Shown here in pieces: positions 44,735 through 54,803 of a stretch of DNA of 64,000 nucleotides. Both the position numbers and the translations under genes were made by a program. This stretch comes from Rhizobium sp. Root482 (GTDB lineage: Bacteria > Pseudomonadota > Alphaproteobacteria > Rhizobiales > Rhizobiaceae), in NCBI RefSeq assembly GCF_001426565.1, contig NZ_LMFA01000026.1:23401-87400 (forward strand), given 5' to 3'. Below the pieces are notes generated by a model, which saw only the letters and a program-made list of their open reading frames with translations, had not been told where the DNA came from and did not search any database. Within the stretch, counting starts at the first letter, position 1. Each line of letters opens with the position of its first letter.

Positions 44735-45451
44735 TTACTGCGCGGCCTGGCGCGGCTGCAGCTTCTCGTCGATCTGGCGCGAGAGAATGGCCGAGAATTC
44801 GTCGGCGAACCCCTCCATGCGGGCCGTCAGCTTGCCGGCATCGGCGGAGAATTTGTTATAGGCGATGACCGCGGGAATGGCGGCGAGAAGGCCGATGGCT
44901 GTGGCCAGCAGCGCCTCGGCGATACCAGGGGCCACAACCGCAAGATTGGTCGATTTCGATCCCGCGATCGCCTGGAACGAGGTCATGATGCCGACAACCG
45001 TTCCGAACAGGCCGACAAAGGGACCGGCCGAGCCGATGGTGGCCAGCGAACCCAGCCGCGCCTCGAGCGCTTCTGCCTCGCGAGACAGCGTCACGTCCAT
45101 CGCCCGGTCGATCCGCATCTGCAGGCCGATCGGCGAACGGGCGCCGCGCTCGAAGCTCTTCTTCCATTCGCGCATCGCCGACACGAAGATCGCGCCCATG
45201 CCCGACGTCGCCCGGTCGGACAGTGTCCGGTAGAGTTCTTCCAGCGACTGGCCGGACCAGAACACCTGTTCGAAGGCATCCAGTTGCCGGCGCGCCTTAC
45301 CGAATTTCAACGTCTTGTCGACGACGATCGCCCAGGTCCAGACCGAGGCCGCGATCAGCCCCAGCATCACCAGCTTCACCACGAAGCCGGCTTCCATGAA
45401 TAGCGACCAGAGCGTCACGTCCGCGGTTGCGGCCAAACCAACCTGTTCCAT
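44735..45451 (-). CDS. tolQ: Biopolymer transport protein TolQ
   Basis: TolQ is the ExbB-type proton-channel subunit. The 238-residue product has three membrane helices: VVKLVMLGLIAASVWTWAIVV, then IGSAGPFVGLFGTVVGIM with the conserved Gly/Thr face, and GIAEALLATAIGLLAAIPAVIAYN. It forms the motor with TolR and TolA that powers outer-membrane constriction. It is the first gene of the leftward tol operon. Confidence 0.96.
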   Translation of the reverse strand: MEQVGLAATADVTLWSLFMEAGFVVKLVMLGLIAASVWTWAIVVDKTLKFGKARRQLDAFEQVFWSGQSLEELYRTLSDRATSGMGAIFVSAMREWKKSFERGARSPIGLQMRIDRAMDVTLSREAEALEARLGSLATIGSAGPFVGLFGTVVGIMTSFQAIAGSKSTNLAVVAPGIAEALLATAIGLLAAIPAVIAYNKFSADAGKLTARMEGFADEFSAILSRQIDEKLQPRQAAQ

Positions 45452-45760
45452 CGTTCCTAAATCCCCGAATCCAAACGCCCGGCAAGAGCAGTCTCATGCT
45501 CACGGCCGGGTAGCTCAAACGCCATTGTTGCAAGATTGCCCCGGCAGCTGCCACTGACCGGCCTGATGCCGATCCTTTAAGCTTCCTGTGTGCCTTCTTG
45601 CGGCCAATCTTGGTGAAAGGATGACGTGCATTGCACAAAACCCTAATACACCCATTAAGACATCATTATGGTTAAGGGAGTGTTACCTTTCCGCACCCGG
45701 ACACAGCGAACCGACAAGCCTTGCTCAGGAACCTTCGGCCTTTCCCCGCGTTATAAGCCC
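45452..45760. promoter_or_regulatory. tolQ upstream region with CtrA half-site
   Basis: This 309-base gap separates tolQ from the rightward gene at 45761. ATGGTTAA at 45668-45675 (TTAACCAT leftward) matches the CtrA half-site, and TTAA is at 45655-45658. The half-site is over 200 bases from tolQ and 86 bases from the small gene, so which gene it serves is open. No terminator is evident. Confidence 0.4.
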
Positions 45761-46033
45761 ATGAGCATCATCGCGCGAAAAACACCCTCCAAGCGTGCCG
45801 CCGGACGGCATCTCGACCACCGCGACCGCCTGATACTGGCGCTCTATGCGCAGTTGCGGGCCGAGCGTGAGACCCGCGAGGCGCTGGAATGGGCGATCGA
45901 GAACGAGGCACTCTCGCCGCAGGTCCTGCAGGCAATGGCCTCCGACCCGGTTCCCGCCATCACCAGCGAGGATGTCGCGGCGCTGGAACGGCTCCTTGCC
46001 CGCGATACGAATGGCGGAACTCCCAGGCACTGA
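45761..46033 (+). CDS. Small hypothetical protein upstream of ku
   Basis: This 90-residue protein is Arg-rich and helical: RKTPSKRAAGRHLDHRDRLILALYAQLRAERETREALEWAIENEAL. High G+C at third codon positions supports coding, but the ATG has no clear ribosome binding site. No known domain. Its stop lies 27 bases before ku, so it may be co-transcribed with ku and ligD. Confidence 0.55.
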   Translation: MSIIARKTPSKRAAGRHLDHRDRLILALYAQLRAERETREALEWAIENEALSPQVLQAMASDPVPAITSEDVAALERLLARDTNGGTPRH

Positions 46034-46060
46034 CGAACGAACGCAACAGAAGGTGGAGAC

Positions 46061-46903
46061 ATGGTATCGCGTGCATTATGGAAGGGGCAGCTTCGCCTTT
46101 CCCTGGTTTCCATTCCCGTCGAGGTCTTCAGCGCCACCAAGACCGGCGCGCGCTTTTCCTTTCGCCAGATCCACGAGCCCTCCGGCAAGCCGGTCCATTA
46201 CGACAAGGTCGTGGAGGGCGTCGGGCCTGTCGAGATGGACGAGATCGTCAAGGGCTATGAATATGAGGACGGCAAATATGTCCTGCTCGAGCCGGCGGAA
46301 ATAGACGCCGTCAAGCTGGAAACGAAGAAGACGCTGGAACTCGTGCAGTTCGTCGATGCAACCGAGATTTCACCGATCTATTTCGACAAGCCCTATTATC
46401 TTGTGCCCGCCGACGACCTTGCCGAGGAAGCCTATCGTGTGGTGCGTGACGCGCTTCGCAAATCCTCCAAGGTGGGGCTCGGTCAATTGACCCTGCGTGG
46501 ACGCGAATATATCGCCGCCATCAAGCCCTGCGGCGACGGGCTCCTGCTCGAAACGCTTCATTATGCCGACGAACTGCGCAAGGCGGATCCGATGTTCTCC
46601 GGCCTCTCCGGCAAGACTTCCGACAAGGACTTGCTGGATGTGGCGACGGCGCTGATCGACAAGAAGACGGCACCTTTCGATGCCACCAGCTTCAAGGACA
46701 ATTATTCCACCGCTCTCAAGGCACTGGTCCAGAGAAAACTGAAGGGCAAGAAGGCCAAGATCGAGGTCGAGGAGGAAGACGACAAGAGCAAGCGCGGCGA
46801 CAATGTCGTCGATCTGATGTCGGCCCTGAAGAAGAGTCTCGAGGGCGGCAGCGCCAAGACCTCTGCATCGAAGAAATCCACAGCCAAGAAGAAATCCGCT
46901 TGA
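46061..46903 (+). CDS. ku: Non-homologous end-joining protein Ku
   Basis: Bacterial Ku is a homodimer ring that binds DNA ends and recruits LigD. The 280-residue product begins SRALWKGQLRLSLVSIPVEVFSATK and has FRQIHEPSGKPVHYDKVVEG and the ring core (PIYFDKPYYLVPADD). It ends in a Lys/Ser-rich tail (KTSASKKSTAKKK) that fits the LigD-contacting C-terminus. It is nine bases before ligD. Confidence 0.96.
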   Translation: MVSRALWKGQLRLSLVSIPVEVFSATKTGARFSFRQIHEPSGKPVHYDKVVEGVGPVEMDEIVKGYEYEDGKYVLLEPAEIDAVKLETKKTLELVQFVDATEISPIYFDKPYYLVPADDLAEEAYRVVRDALRKSSKVGLGQLTLRGREYIAAIKPCGDGLLLETLHYADELRKADPMFSGLSGKTSDKDLLDVATALIDKKTAPFDATSFKDNYSTALKALVQRKLKGKKAKIEVEEEDDKSKRGDNVVDLMSALKKSLEGGSAKTSASKKSTAKKKSA

Positions 46904-46912
46904 GGCCGACCA

Positions 46913-49534
46913 ATGGTTCAGCAGCACGATCCACTCGCCGAATATAACCGCAAGCGCGACTTTACGCTGACGGCCGAGCCGAAGGGCGCGAGGAAAGCCG
47001 GCAAGGCAGGCGCCCTGTTCCTCATCCAGAAGCACGACGCGACGCGGCTGCATTACGATTTTCGCCTGGAATGGAAGGGTGTCTTAAAAAGCTGGGCAGT
47101 GACGCGTGGCCCGAGCATCAACCCAGATGACAAGCGCCTGGCGGTGCGCACCGAGGATCACCCCCTCGCCTATGGCGACTTCGAAGGGACCATTCCGAAG
47201 AAGCAATATGGCGGCGGCACGGTAATGCTCTGGGACACCGGCTGGTGGGAGCCGATCAACGATCCCGACGAAGGCCTGAAGGAAGGCAAGCTCAAATTCC
47301 ATGTCCACGGCCAGCGCATCAAGGGCGGCTGGACGCTGGTGCGCATGAAACCACGCGATGGCGAGAAGCGCGAAAACTGGCTGCTGATCAAGGAAGACGA
47401 TGAGGAAGCCGGCGCCGATGGCGAAAGCCTGATCGAGAAAAACCTGACCAGCATCAAGACCGGTCGTCCGATGGAGGACATCGCCGCCGGCAAGGGCGAG
47501 ACCAAGGCCCATATCTGGAACTCGGACAAGAGTGTCGCCGCCAATGTGAAAGCCGGTGCGGTCGACGACCAGATGCCCGCCTCGGCTCCCAAGGCGAAAA
47601 AACACGCCGGCAAATCGCCGGCCTTTGAGGAGCCGCAACTCGCCACGCTCGTTTCCGACGCGCCCAAAGGCGACGGCTGGCTCAACGAAGCGAAATTCGA
47701 CGGCTACCGGCTGCTGATCTCGATCGGCAAGTCCGGCGTGACCTGCTTCACCCGAACCGGTCTGGACTGGACGAAGAAATTCCCCGACATCGCCAAAGGG
47801 CTTGCTGCCCTTGATTGTGACAGCGCCCTGATCGATGGCGAGGCCGTCGCGCCCTCGCAGAAGGGCTCGAAATTCTCCGCCCTGCAGAAAGCCCTGAAAA
47901 GCGGCGGCGAAACCCGCTTCTATGCCTTCGATCTCCTCCACCTTGACGGCAAGGACCTGCGCGGGAAACCTTTGATCGAACGCAAGCAAATGCTGAAATC
48001 CCTTTTGGATAGTTTGGGTGTCACGCAATCGATCCAGTACAGCGAGCATGTCCAAGGCAATGGCGACAAGGTTTTCCAGGCGATGTGCAAGGCGGGACAG
48101 GAAGGCATCATCGCCAAGCAGGCGGACGCGCCCTATCGCAAAGGCCGCGTCGGGAGCTGGCTGAAGATCAAGTGCACCAGGCGGCAGGAATTCGTCATCG
48201 GCGGTTACTCCCCTTCCGACAAACGGGGCCGCCTCTTCGCCTCGCTTCTGATGGGCGCCTATGAAAACGGCAAGCTCGTCTACCAGGGCCGCGTCGGCAC
48301 CGGCTTCGACGAGGAGATGATGGAGGAGCTTGGCAAGCGGTTTTCCCAATTGAAACGCGAAACCTCACCTTTCGACAAGGTCCCGAGGGAATTTGCCCGC
48401 CATGCCGTGTGGCTGGAGCCGAAACTGGTCGCCGAGGTCGATTTTGCCGAATTCACCGATGATGGTCATATCCGCCATGGGGCCTTCGAGGGCCTGCGCG
48501 AGGACAAGGAGGCATCCGCCGTGGTTCCGGAAAGCAAGAAGACCCCGCCGCCCGCCGAAGCGGTGGCAAAAAGCACCGAGGGAAGTGCTGAAAAGCCCGC
48601 CTCGAAGAGCCGCCGTCCGCGCAAGGAAACCGATGCCGAGGGCGATGTTCTGGGTATCCGCATCACCCATGCCGACCGGCTTCTATTTTCGGAGCCCGAT
48701 ATTACCAAGATGGACCTCGCTCGCTATTACGGCGTCATCGCCGACCGCATGCTGCCCTTTGCCGCCGATCATCCCGCCTCCATCCTGCGCTGCCCGCAGG
48801 GGCCGGATCATCAATGCTTCTACCAGAAACATGCCAGCGACGGCTTTCCCGACGAAATCCACCAGATACCGATCACGGAAAACGATGGCGACGTCGCCAA
48901 CTATCTCTATGTTAAGGATGCCAAAGGGCTGGTCGCGGCGGTGCAGATGGGAACGATCGAGTTTCACATCTGGGGTTCGAGCGTCGACAGGCTGGATGCC
49001 GCCGACCGGCTCGTCTTCGACCTAGACCCCGATCCGAGCGTAACCTTCGAGACGGTCAAGCAGGCCGCCATTGCCCTTCGCGGCGCACTGGAAACGATCG
49101 GACTGAAATCCGTCGCCATGGTCTCGGGCGGCAAGGGCATCCATGTGATCGTGCCGCTGTCGCGCCGGGCGCCCTGGCCGCAGGCAAAGGCCTTTGCCAA
49201 GGGGCTTTCGGCAAGGATCGCCGAGCACGATCCCGACAATTATGTCGCCACCATGTCGAAGGCCAAGCGCAAGGGCCGCATCTTCATCGATTGGCTGCGC
49301 AATGAGCGCGGCTCCACCGCCGTCGCCCCCTATTCGGTGCGCGCCCGCGCCTCAGGGCCTGTCGCGACGCCGGTCGCCTGGGACGAGCTTGACGGTTTGG
49401 ACGCCGCCAACGGCTTCCATATTCCGGATATCCTGGAGCGTCTGGAAAACGGCGCCGACCCCTGGGCAGAAGCGAAGGACTGGAAGCAGAGCCTGACCAA
49501 GCCGATGCTGAAATCGGTCGGGGCCGACGACTGA
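46913..49534 (+). CDS. ligD: Multidomain DNA ligase LigD (end-joining)
   Basis: This 873-residue enzyme repairs double-strand breaks with Ku. Domain order: 3'-phosphoesterase (about 30-170; LHYDFRLEWKGVLKSWAVTRGPS); ATP-dependent ligase (about 235-530) with nucleotidyl Lys261 in NEAKFDGYR; primase-polymerase (about 585-870) with DLDPDPSVTFE acidic motif and SGGKGIHVIVPL. This is the complete PE-LIG-POL arrangement seen in rhizobia. It converges with ybgC with only two bases between stops. Confidence 0.96.
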   Translation: MVQQHDPLAEYNRKRDFTLTAEPKGARKAGKAGALFLIQKHDATRLHYDFRLEWKGVLKSWAVTRGPSINPDDKRLAVRTEDHPLAYGDFEGTIPKKQYGGGTVMLWDTGWWEPINDPDEGLKEGKLKFHVHGQRIKGGWTLVRMKPRDGEKRENWLLIKEDDEEAGADGESLIEKNLTSIKTGRPMEDIAAGKGETKAHIWNSDKSVAANVKAGAVDDQMPASAPKAKKHAGKSPAFEEPQLATLVSDAPKGDGWLNEAKFDGYRLLISIGKSGVTCFTRTGLDWTKKFPDIAKGLAALDCDSALIDGEAVAPSQKGSKFSALQKALKSGGETRFYAFDLLHLDGKDLRGKPLIERKQMLKSLLDSLGVTQSIQYSEHVQGNGDKVFQAMCKAGQEGIIAKQADAPYRKGRVGSWLKIKCTRRQEFVIGGYSPSDKRGRLFASLLMGAYENGKLVYQGRVGTGFDEEMMEELGKRFSQLKRETSPFDKVPREFARHAVWLEPKLVAEVDFAEFTDDGHIRHGAFEGLREDKEASAVVPESKKTPPPAEAVAKSTEGSAEKPASKSRRPRKETDAEGDVLGIRITHADRLLFSEPDITKMDLARYYGVIADRMLPFAADHPASILRCPQGPDHQCFYQKHASDGFPDEIHQIPITENDGDVANYLYVKDAKGLVAAVQMGTIEFHIWGSSVDRLDAADRLVFDLDPDPSVTFETVKQAAIALRGALETIGLKSVAMVSGGKGIHVIVPLSRRAPWPQAKAFAKGLSARIAEHDPDNYVATMSKAKRKGRIFIDWLRNERGSTAVAPYSVRARASGPVATPVAWDELDGLDAANGFHIPDILERLENGADPWAEAKDWKQSLTKPMLKSVGADD

Positions 49535-49536
49535 GA

Positions 49537-49980
49537 TCAGCCCTCTCCGCGGAATTTTTGGCCGAGCGCTTCCGGCAGCCGCCGGGGGCGCCCCTGCGCG
49601 TTGATGACGGCAATAATGACCTTGGCGGCGATCAGCAGCGTGCCCTCGCGACGGATTTCCTGGAGCAGCACCATCTTGGCCCCGCCCGCCTTCTCCGTCG
49701 TCGTGACGACCGTAAGGACATCGTCCATGCGCGCCGGGGCCTTGAAATCGATCTCCATGCGATGAACGACGAAGACCAGGCCTTCGCTGTCGCCAGCGAT
49801 CGCCAGCGTCGCCTGTTCCACGCCCAGCAGCCGAAGATAATCCGTCCGGGCGCGCTCCATGAAATGCAGATAGCGGGCATGATAGACGACGCCGGAAAAA
49901 TCCGTATCCTCGTAATAAACCCTCTGCACCAGCCGATGCCCGGCATCCGTCAACTCACCGGAAAGCGCGATCAACGTCAT
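49537..49980 (-). CDS. ybgC: Tol-Pal-associated acyl-CoA thioesterase YbgC
   Basis: This 147-residue hot-dog-fold thioesterase has QRVYYEDTDFSGVVYHARYLHFMERART, where Asp is catalytic, and EIDFKAPARMDDVLTV. YbgC is the usual first gene beside tolQ. Here it is separated from tolQ by the ku-ligD block. I chose the ATG at 49980, because GAGG lies six bases before it, over the ATG two codons earlier. Confidence 0.92.
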   Translation of the reverse strand: MTLIALSGELTDAGHRLVQRVYYEDTDFSGVVYHARYLHFMERARTDYLRLLGVEQATLAIAGDSEGLVFVVHRMEIDFKAPARMDDVLTVVTTTEKAGGAKMVLLQEIRREGTLLIAAKVIIAVINAQGRPRRLPEALGQKFRGEG

Positions 49981-50102
49981 ATTCATCCTCGAGTTTTCTT
50001 TTCCTGTGACGGAACGAACGCCATTTGGCAAGCATTGTCGTCCTGTCATAGTCTGGCCTTATCACGTGACGATGCTTTCGCGGATAAAGAGGAGAATCCC
50101 GC

Positions 50103-51323
50103 ATGAAAATTGCTGTCCTTGGCGGCGATGGTTTCGTTGGCTGGCCGACCGCCCTGCATCTGTCCGACGCCGGTCACGATATTCATATTCTCGATAACCT
50201 GTCCCGGCGCTGGATCGATACCGAACTCGGCGTCCAGTCGCTGACGCCGATGGACAGCATCCAGGAACGCACCCGCATCTGGCACGCCGAAACTGGCCGC
50301 CGCATCCATTTCCACCTGATCGATCTTGCCCGCGACTATGAGCTCTTGAAGAACTGGCTGCGGGAGAACCGCCCCGACGCCGTCATTCACTTCGCCGAGC
50401 AGCGCGCCGCGCCCTATTCGATGAAGAGCGACCGACACAAGAACTATACGGTCAACAACAATGTCAACGCCACGCATAACCTTCTGAACGCGCTGGTCGA
50501 GATCGGTCTCGATGCCCATCTCGTTCATCTCGGCACCATGGGTGTCTACGGCTATTCGACGGTGGGCGCCGCCATTCCCGAAGGCTATCTGCCCGTCGGC
50601 ATCGAGACGGAAAGCGGCGAGACGGCACGTCAGGACATCCTCTACCCGGCCAATCCCGGCTCGATCTACCATATGACGAAATGCCTCGATCAGTTGCTAT
50701 TCCAGTTCTATGCCCGGAACGACGGATTGCGGATCACCGATCTCCACCAGGGCATCGTCTGGGGCACCCATACCGAGCAGACCCGCCGCCACGAGCAGTT
50801 GATCAACCGCTTCGACTATGACGGCGACTACGGTACCGTGCTCAACCGCTTCCTCATCCAGGCGGCGATCGGCTATCCGCTGACCGTGCACGGCACCGGC
50901 GGCCAGACGCGCGCTTTCATCCATATCCAGGATTCCGTGCGCTGCATTGAACTGGCCCTGAAGAACCCGCCCGAGCGCGGCGCGCGCGTCGAAATCTTCA
51001 ACCAGATGACCGAGACGCACCGCGTTCGCGATCTTGCCGAGATGATTTCCGGCCTGACGGGCGCCGAGATCGCCTGGCTACCCAATCCACGCAAGGAGGC
51101 GCCGGAAAACGATCTCGTCGTACGCAACGAGAAATTCCGCGCGCTGGGCCTCGATCCAGTGACGCTTGAGACCGGACTGCTGGCCGAAATCGTCGATGTC
51201 GGCCGCAAATATGCCTACCGCGTCGATCGTAGCCGCGTTCCTGCCGTCTCGGCCTGGACAAAGGACATCGCCGCCAAGATCAACCATGATCCGGAAGGAA
51301 AAAGGTTGAAATCCGTATCATGA
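50103..51323 (+). CDS. sqdB: UDP-sulfoquinovose synthase SqdB
   Basis: SqdB joins sulfite to UDP-glucose to make the head group of sulfolipid. The 406-residue product has the Rossmann start KIAVLGGDGFVGWPTALHL, SPRW-like LSRRWIDTELGV, HFAEQRAAPYSMKS and an SDR-type Tyr-Lys pair in YHMTKCLDQLLFQF, plus TDLHQGIVWGTHTEQT. These motifs are specific to SqdB. It overlaps sqdD by four bases and is followed by sqdC. Confidence 0.96.
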   Translation: MKIAVLGGDGFVGWPTALHLSDAGHDIHILDNLSRRWIDTELGVQSLTPMDSIQERTRIWHAETGRRIHFHLIDLARDYELLKNWLRENRPDAVIHFAEQRAAPYSMKSDRHKNYTVNNNVNATHNLLNALVEIGLDAHLVHLGTMGVYGYSTVGAAIPEGYLPVGIETESGETARQDILYPANPGSIYHMTKCLDQLLFQFYARNDGLRITDLHQGIVWGTHTEQTRRHEQLINRFDYDGDYGTVLNRFLIQAAIGYPLTVHGTGGQTRAFIHIQDSVRCIELALKNPPERGARVEIFNQMTETHRVRDLAEMISGLTGAEIAWLPNPRKEAPENDLVVRNEKFRALGLDPVTLETGLLAEIVDVGRKYAYRVDRSRVPAVSAWTKDIAAKINHDPEGKRLKSVS

Positions 51324-52192
51324 CGCAGTCCGGTTTGGGCGTTGAAGGAATTGCGCTTTCCGGCACCGCCGGATCGCATCAGGCATTCGTCACGCTGGTG
51401 ACGAATGCCGATTATGCGATGGGCGCAACAGCGCTCGCCCGGTCTCTCAGGCGCACCGACACCACGGCTGACCTTGTGGTGCTTCATACGGGCGGCGTTG
51501 AAAGCCCAGCACTCGAACCGCTTGCGGCACTCGGCTGCCGGCTGGTCGCCTGCGATCTCTTGCCGCTGTCGGAGAGCTTCAACAACCGCCACAGCCGCGC
51601 GAACGTTCATGGAGCCGCGCCCTTCACGAAGGGACGCAAACCCGCCTTCCATTCGCCGCTCGACAATTTCTGCAAGCTGCGGCTTTGGCAGTTGACCGAC
51701 TATGAGCGCTGCATCTTCATCGATGCCGATGCGCTGGTTCTCAGGAACATCGATCGCTATTTCGCCTATCCGGAATTTTCAGCCGCACCCAATGTCTATG
51801 AAAGCCTTGCCGATTTTCACCGGTTGAATTCCGGTGTCTTCGTCGCCCGGCCGACCCTTGAGACATTCGACGCGATGCTGGCGCGGCTGGATGAGCCCGA
51901 CGCCTTCTGGCCGCGCACCGACCAGACTTTCCTGCAGACCTTCTTCCCCGACTGGCACGGCCTGCCGGTGACGATGAACATGCTGCAATATGTCTGGTTC
52001 AACATGCCGGCGCTGTGGAACTGGGCCTCGATCGGCGTGCTGCACTATCAATATGAGAAACCCTGGGAAAAGGACCATCCGAAGACCGCGCAACTGCAGC
52101 CTTTGAACGATCTCTGGCACGCCTTCTTCACCGGCGAAAACATCCCGGAGATCGCCAATCTGCCGAATCCACCGGCATCGTCTCCCCTATGA
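51320..52192 (+). CDS. sqdD: Glycosyltransferase SqdD of sulfolipid synthesis (GT8-like)
   Basis: This 290-residue protein is a glycogenin-type family-8 glycosyltransferase: AFVTLVTNADYAMGATALARSL, the metal motif FIDADALVLRNID and LNSGVFVARP. SqdD probably transfers sulfoquinovose to diacylglycerol. It starts within sqdB and ends overlapping sqdC by four bases, so the three are a single operon. Confidence 0.88.
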   Translation: MTQSGLGVEGIALSGTAGSHQAFVTLVTNADYAMGATALARSLRRTDTTADLVVLHTGGVESPALEPLAALGCRLVACDLLPLSESFNNRHSRANVHGAAPFTKGRKPAFHSPLDNFCKLRLWQLTDYERCIFIDADALVLRNIDRYFAYPEFSAAPNVYESLADFHRLNSGVFVARPTLETFDAMLARLDEPDAFWPRTDQTFLQTFFPDWHGLPVTMNMLQYVWFNMPALWNWASIGVLHYQYEKPWEKDHPKTAQLQPLNDLWHAFFTGENIPEIANLPNPPASSPL

Positions 52193-53088
52193 GCCGCGTC
52201 CTCGTCTCCGGCGGCACCGGCTATGCCGGTCGTTTCATCGTCGAGCACTTGCTTGCTAAAGGCGACGAGATAACGGTCGGCAGCCGCGCCGCACCCGAAC
52301 CCGGCTTCTTTTCAACCAGTGTCCGCCATGTTCCACTATGGCTCGATCCGGATATCGACCAGACCGGGGCCTTCAATGGCATCCATGCCTTCGTCCATGC
52401 CGCCTTCGATCATATTCCCGGCAAATACCGTGGCGGCGAGGGAAATGATCCGCACGGGTTCCGCCGCGCCAATCTGGACGGCAGCATACGGCTGTTCGAG
52501 ACAGCCCGCGCGGCCGGCGTGCGGCGCTGCATCTTCCTGTCCAGCCGCGCCGGCTACGGCCACCAGCCGCCCGGCACGATTCTCACCGAAGAGATGCAGT
52601 GCGAACCCGAAACGCTTTACGGCGAGGTGAAGCTTGAAGCCGAGCGCAGCCTGGCTCTGCCAAACGGCCAGGATTTCGTTACGGCAAGCCTGAGGGCAAC
52701 CGGCATCTACGGGCCTGCCGGACCGGGCCGGACGCACAAATGGGCCGGTCTGTTTGCCGATTATCTGGCAGGTAGTCCGGTTTTGCCGCGCATCGGAACG
52801 GAAGTGCATGGTGACGATGTCGCTGGCGCGGTGGGGCTAATGCTCGAGGCGGACGCAGCGCTCATCAATGGCCAGACATTCAATGTCTCGGACATCCTGA
52901 CCGGGCACCACGAAATCCTGGCGATCGTCAAGCAACAGACGGGATGTCCGCATCCGCTGCCGGACACCCTCGACCAATCCGGCTACAACCGGATGAGCAG
53001 CAAAAAGATGCAGGCACTCGGATGGCGGCCCGGCGGCGCAGAGCTGTTGCGACGGACGATCACCCAACTGGTCAAGGACACCGCCTAA
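52189..53088 (+). CDS. sqdC: NAD-dependent epimerase/dehydratase-like SqdC
   Basis: This 299-residue SDR-type protein has the Rossmann loop VLVSGGTGYAGRFIVEHL and the catalytic Tyr-x3-Lys (TLYGEVKLEAERS) with RATGIYGPAGPG. Its position in sqdBDC and its size match SqdC. SqdC's exact reaction is uncertain. The gene converges with ruvB, four bases apart. Confidence 0.82.
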   Translation: MSRVLVSGGTGYAGRFIVEHLLAKGDEITVGSRAAPEPGFFSTSVRHVPLWLDPDIDQTGAFNGIHAFVHAAFDHIPGKYRGGEGNDPHGFRRANLDGSIRLFETARAAGVRRCIFLSSRAGYGHQPPGTILTEEMQCEPETLYGEVKLEAERSLALPNGQDFVTASLRATGIYGPAGPGRTHKWAGLFADYLAGSPVLPRIGTEVHGDDVAGAVGLMLEADAALINGQTFNVSDILTGHHEILAIVKQQTGCPHPLPDTLDQSGYNRMSSKKMQALGWRPGGAELLRRTITQLVKDTA

Positions 53089-53091
53089 ACC

Positions 53092-54132
53092 TCAGTCATC
53101 CTCCTGGAACAGACGGAATTGAGAGGCCTCGAGATCCTTCGGCACCTGAAGTCCCAGATGTTTCCAGGCATTGGCGGTTAACACGCGTCCGCGCGGTGTG
53201 CGCTGGATAAAACCCTGCTGGATCATATAGGGCTCGATAATGTCCTCGATCGCGTCGCGCGGCTCGGAAAGGCCGGCGGCGATCGTCTCGATGCCGACCG
53301 GTCCGCCGCCGAAATTGAGCGCGATCATGGTGAGGTAACGCTTGTCGAGCTGGTCGAGCCCCATATTGTCGACCAGAAGCCGCGTCAGTGCCTCATCGGC
53401 GATCTGCCTGGTGACCGCCTCGGCCTTTGCGACTTCGGCAAAATCGCGCACCCGGCGCAAAAGCCGGCCGGCGATGCGCGGCGTGCCGCGGGCGCGGCGG
53501 GCGATCTCGCGGGCGCCGTCGTCGGTGATCCCCAGCCCCATCAGCCGCGCGCCGCGACGTACGATCAGTTCCAGTTCCTCGACCGTATAGAAGCTGAGAC
53601 GCACCGGAATGCCGAAGCGATCGCGCAGCGGCGTGGTCAGAAGACCAAGCCGCGTGGTGGCGGCGACCAGCGTGAATTTCGACAGATCGATCTTGACGGA
53701 ACGCGCCGCCGGCCCTTCGCCGATGATCAGGTCGAGCTGGAAATCCTCCATGGCCGGATAGAGGATTTCCTCGACCGCCGGGTTCAACCGGTGGATTTCG
53801 TCGATGAACAGGACGTCGCGATCTTCCAGATTGGTGAGAAGCGCCGCAAGATCGCCCGCCTTTGCGATGACCGGCCCCGAGGTCGAACGGAAATTGACGC
53901 CCAGTTCCTTGGCCATGATCTGCGCCAACGTCGTCTTGCCAAGGCCGGGCGGCCCCACGAACAGCACGTGATCGAGCGCCTCGCCCCGGTTTTTCGCCGC
54001 CTCGATGAACACTTTCAGATTGGCGCGCGCCTCGGCCTGGCCGGTGAATTCGTCCAGCGACTGCGGACGCAAGGTCGTATCGAGATCCTCGCCGCGTTTT
54101 TCCGGTGTTATCAGTCTATGTTCTTCACTCAT
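53092..54132 (-). CDS. ruvB: Holliday junction helicase RuvB
   Basis: RuvB is the AAA+ motor that moves Holliday junctions. The 346-residue protein has [11 protein letters not shown], Walker [12 protein letters not shown], Walker [10 protein letters not shown], and a winged-helix end ([21 protein letters not shown]). It follows ruvA, 40 bases downstream, and is read leftward. Confidence 0.97.
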   Translation of the reverse strand: MSEEHRLITPEKRGEDLDTTLRPQSLDEFTGQAEARANLKVFIEAAKNRGEALDHVLFVGPPGLGKTTLAQIMAKELGVNFRSTSGPVIAKAGDLAALLTNLEDRDVLFIDEIHRLNPAVEEILYPAMEDFQLDLIIGEGPAARSVKIDLSKFTLVAATTRLGLLTTPLRDRFGIPVRLSFYTVEELELIVRRGARLMGLGITDDGAREIARRARGTPRIAGRLLRRVRDFAEVAKAEAVTRQIADEALTRLLVDNMGLDQLDKRYLTMIALNFGGGPVGIETIAAGLSEPRDAIEDIIEPYMIQQGFIQRTPRGRVLTANAWKHLGLQVPKDLEASQFRLFQEDD

Positions 54133-54172
54133 CGAAACTCAATCTCATGCTGCGGGCACAATTAGCAACAAA

Positions 54173-54790
54173 CTATCGCGCCAGTTCTTTCAGCCCCAGC
54201 CGGATGAGCTTGGCACTATCCAGGCCCTCGCCGCCATTCTTCAGCGCCGCCGCCACGGCATTTGCCGCCTGGTCGCGCGAATAGCCGAGATTGCTGAGCG
54301 CCGACACCGCATCGGAGACCGGAGCGGAGGCGACGCCTTCGCCAAGCTCCTGCTTGAGGCCGATATTGGCACCCGCCTCGCCGGCAAAGGCCGGTGCCTT
54401 GTTCTTCAATTCGGTGACGATCCGCACCGCAACCTTGGGGCCGACGCCCGGCGCCCGCGATACCGCCGTCTTGTCCTGCAGCGCAATGGCATTGGCCAGT
54501 TCCCCGGGGGTCAGCACCGACAGGACAGCCAGCGCCACCTTCGAGCCGACGCCCTGCACGCTTTGCAGCAGCCGAAACCATTCCCGCTCCAGCGCGGACA
54601 GGAAACCGAACAGCCGCAACTGATCTTCGCGCACATAGGTCTCGATGAACAGCACCGCCGCCTCGCCCGGCGAACCGAGCCTCGACAGAGTGCGCGCAGA
54701 ACAATGGGCGACATAGCCGACCCCGTGCACGTCGACGACCACGTGATCGTCGCCAATTTCGTCGATCGTTCCCTTGAGCTTGCCGATCAT
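54173..54790 (-). CDS. ruvA: Holliday junction DNA-binding subunit RuvA
   Basis: RuvA binds the four-way junction as a tetramer. The 205-residue protein starts [31 protein letters not shown], contains helix-hairpin-helix [18 protein letters not shown] and [17 protein letters not shown], and ends with a RuvB-contacting domain. It lies between vapC and ruvB. Confidence 0.96.
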   Translation of the reverse strand: MIGKLKGTIDEIGDDHVVVDVHGVGYVAHCSARTLSRLGSPGEAAVLFIETYVREDQLRLFGFLSALEREWFRLLQSVQGVGSKVALAVLSVLTPGELANAIALQDKTAVSRAPGVGPKVAVRIVTELKNKAPAFAGEAGANIGLKQELGEGVASAPVSDAVSALSNLGYSRDQAANAVAAALKNGGEGLDSAKLIRLGLKELAR

Positions 54791-54803
54791 CGTGCGCAGT
54801 CCT

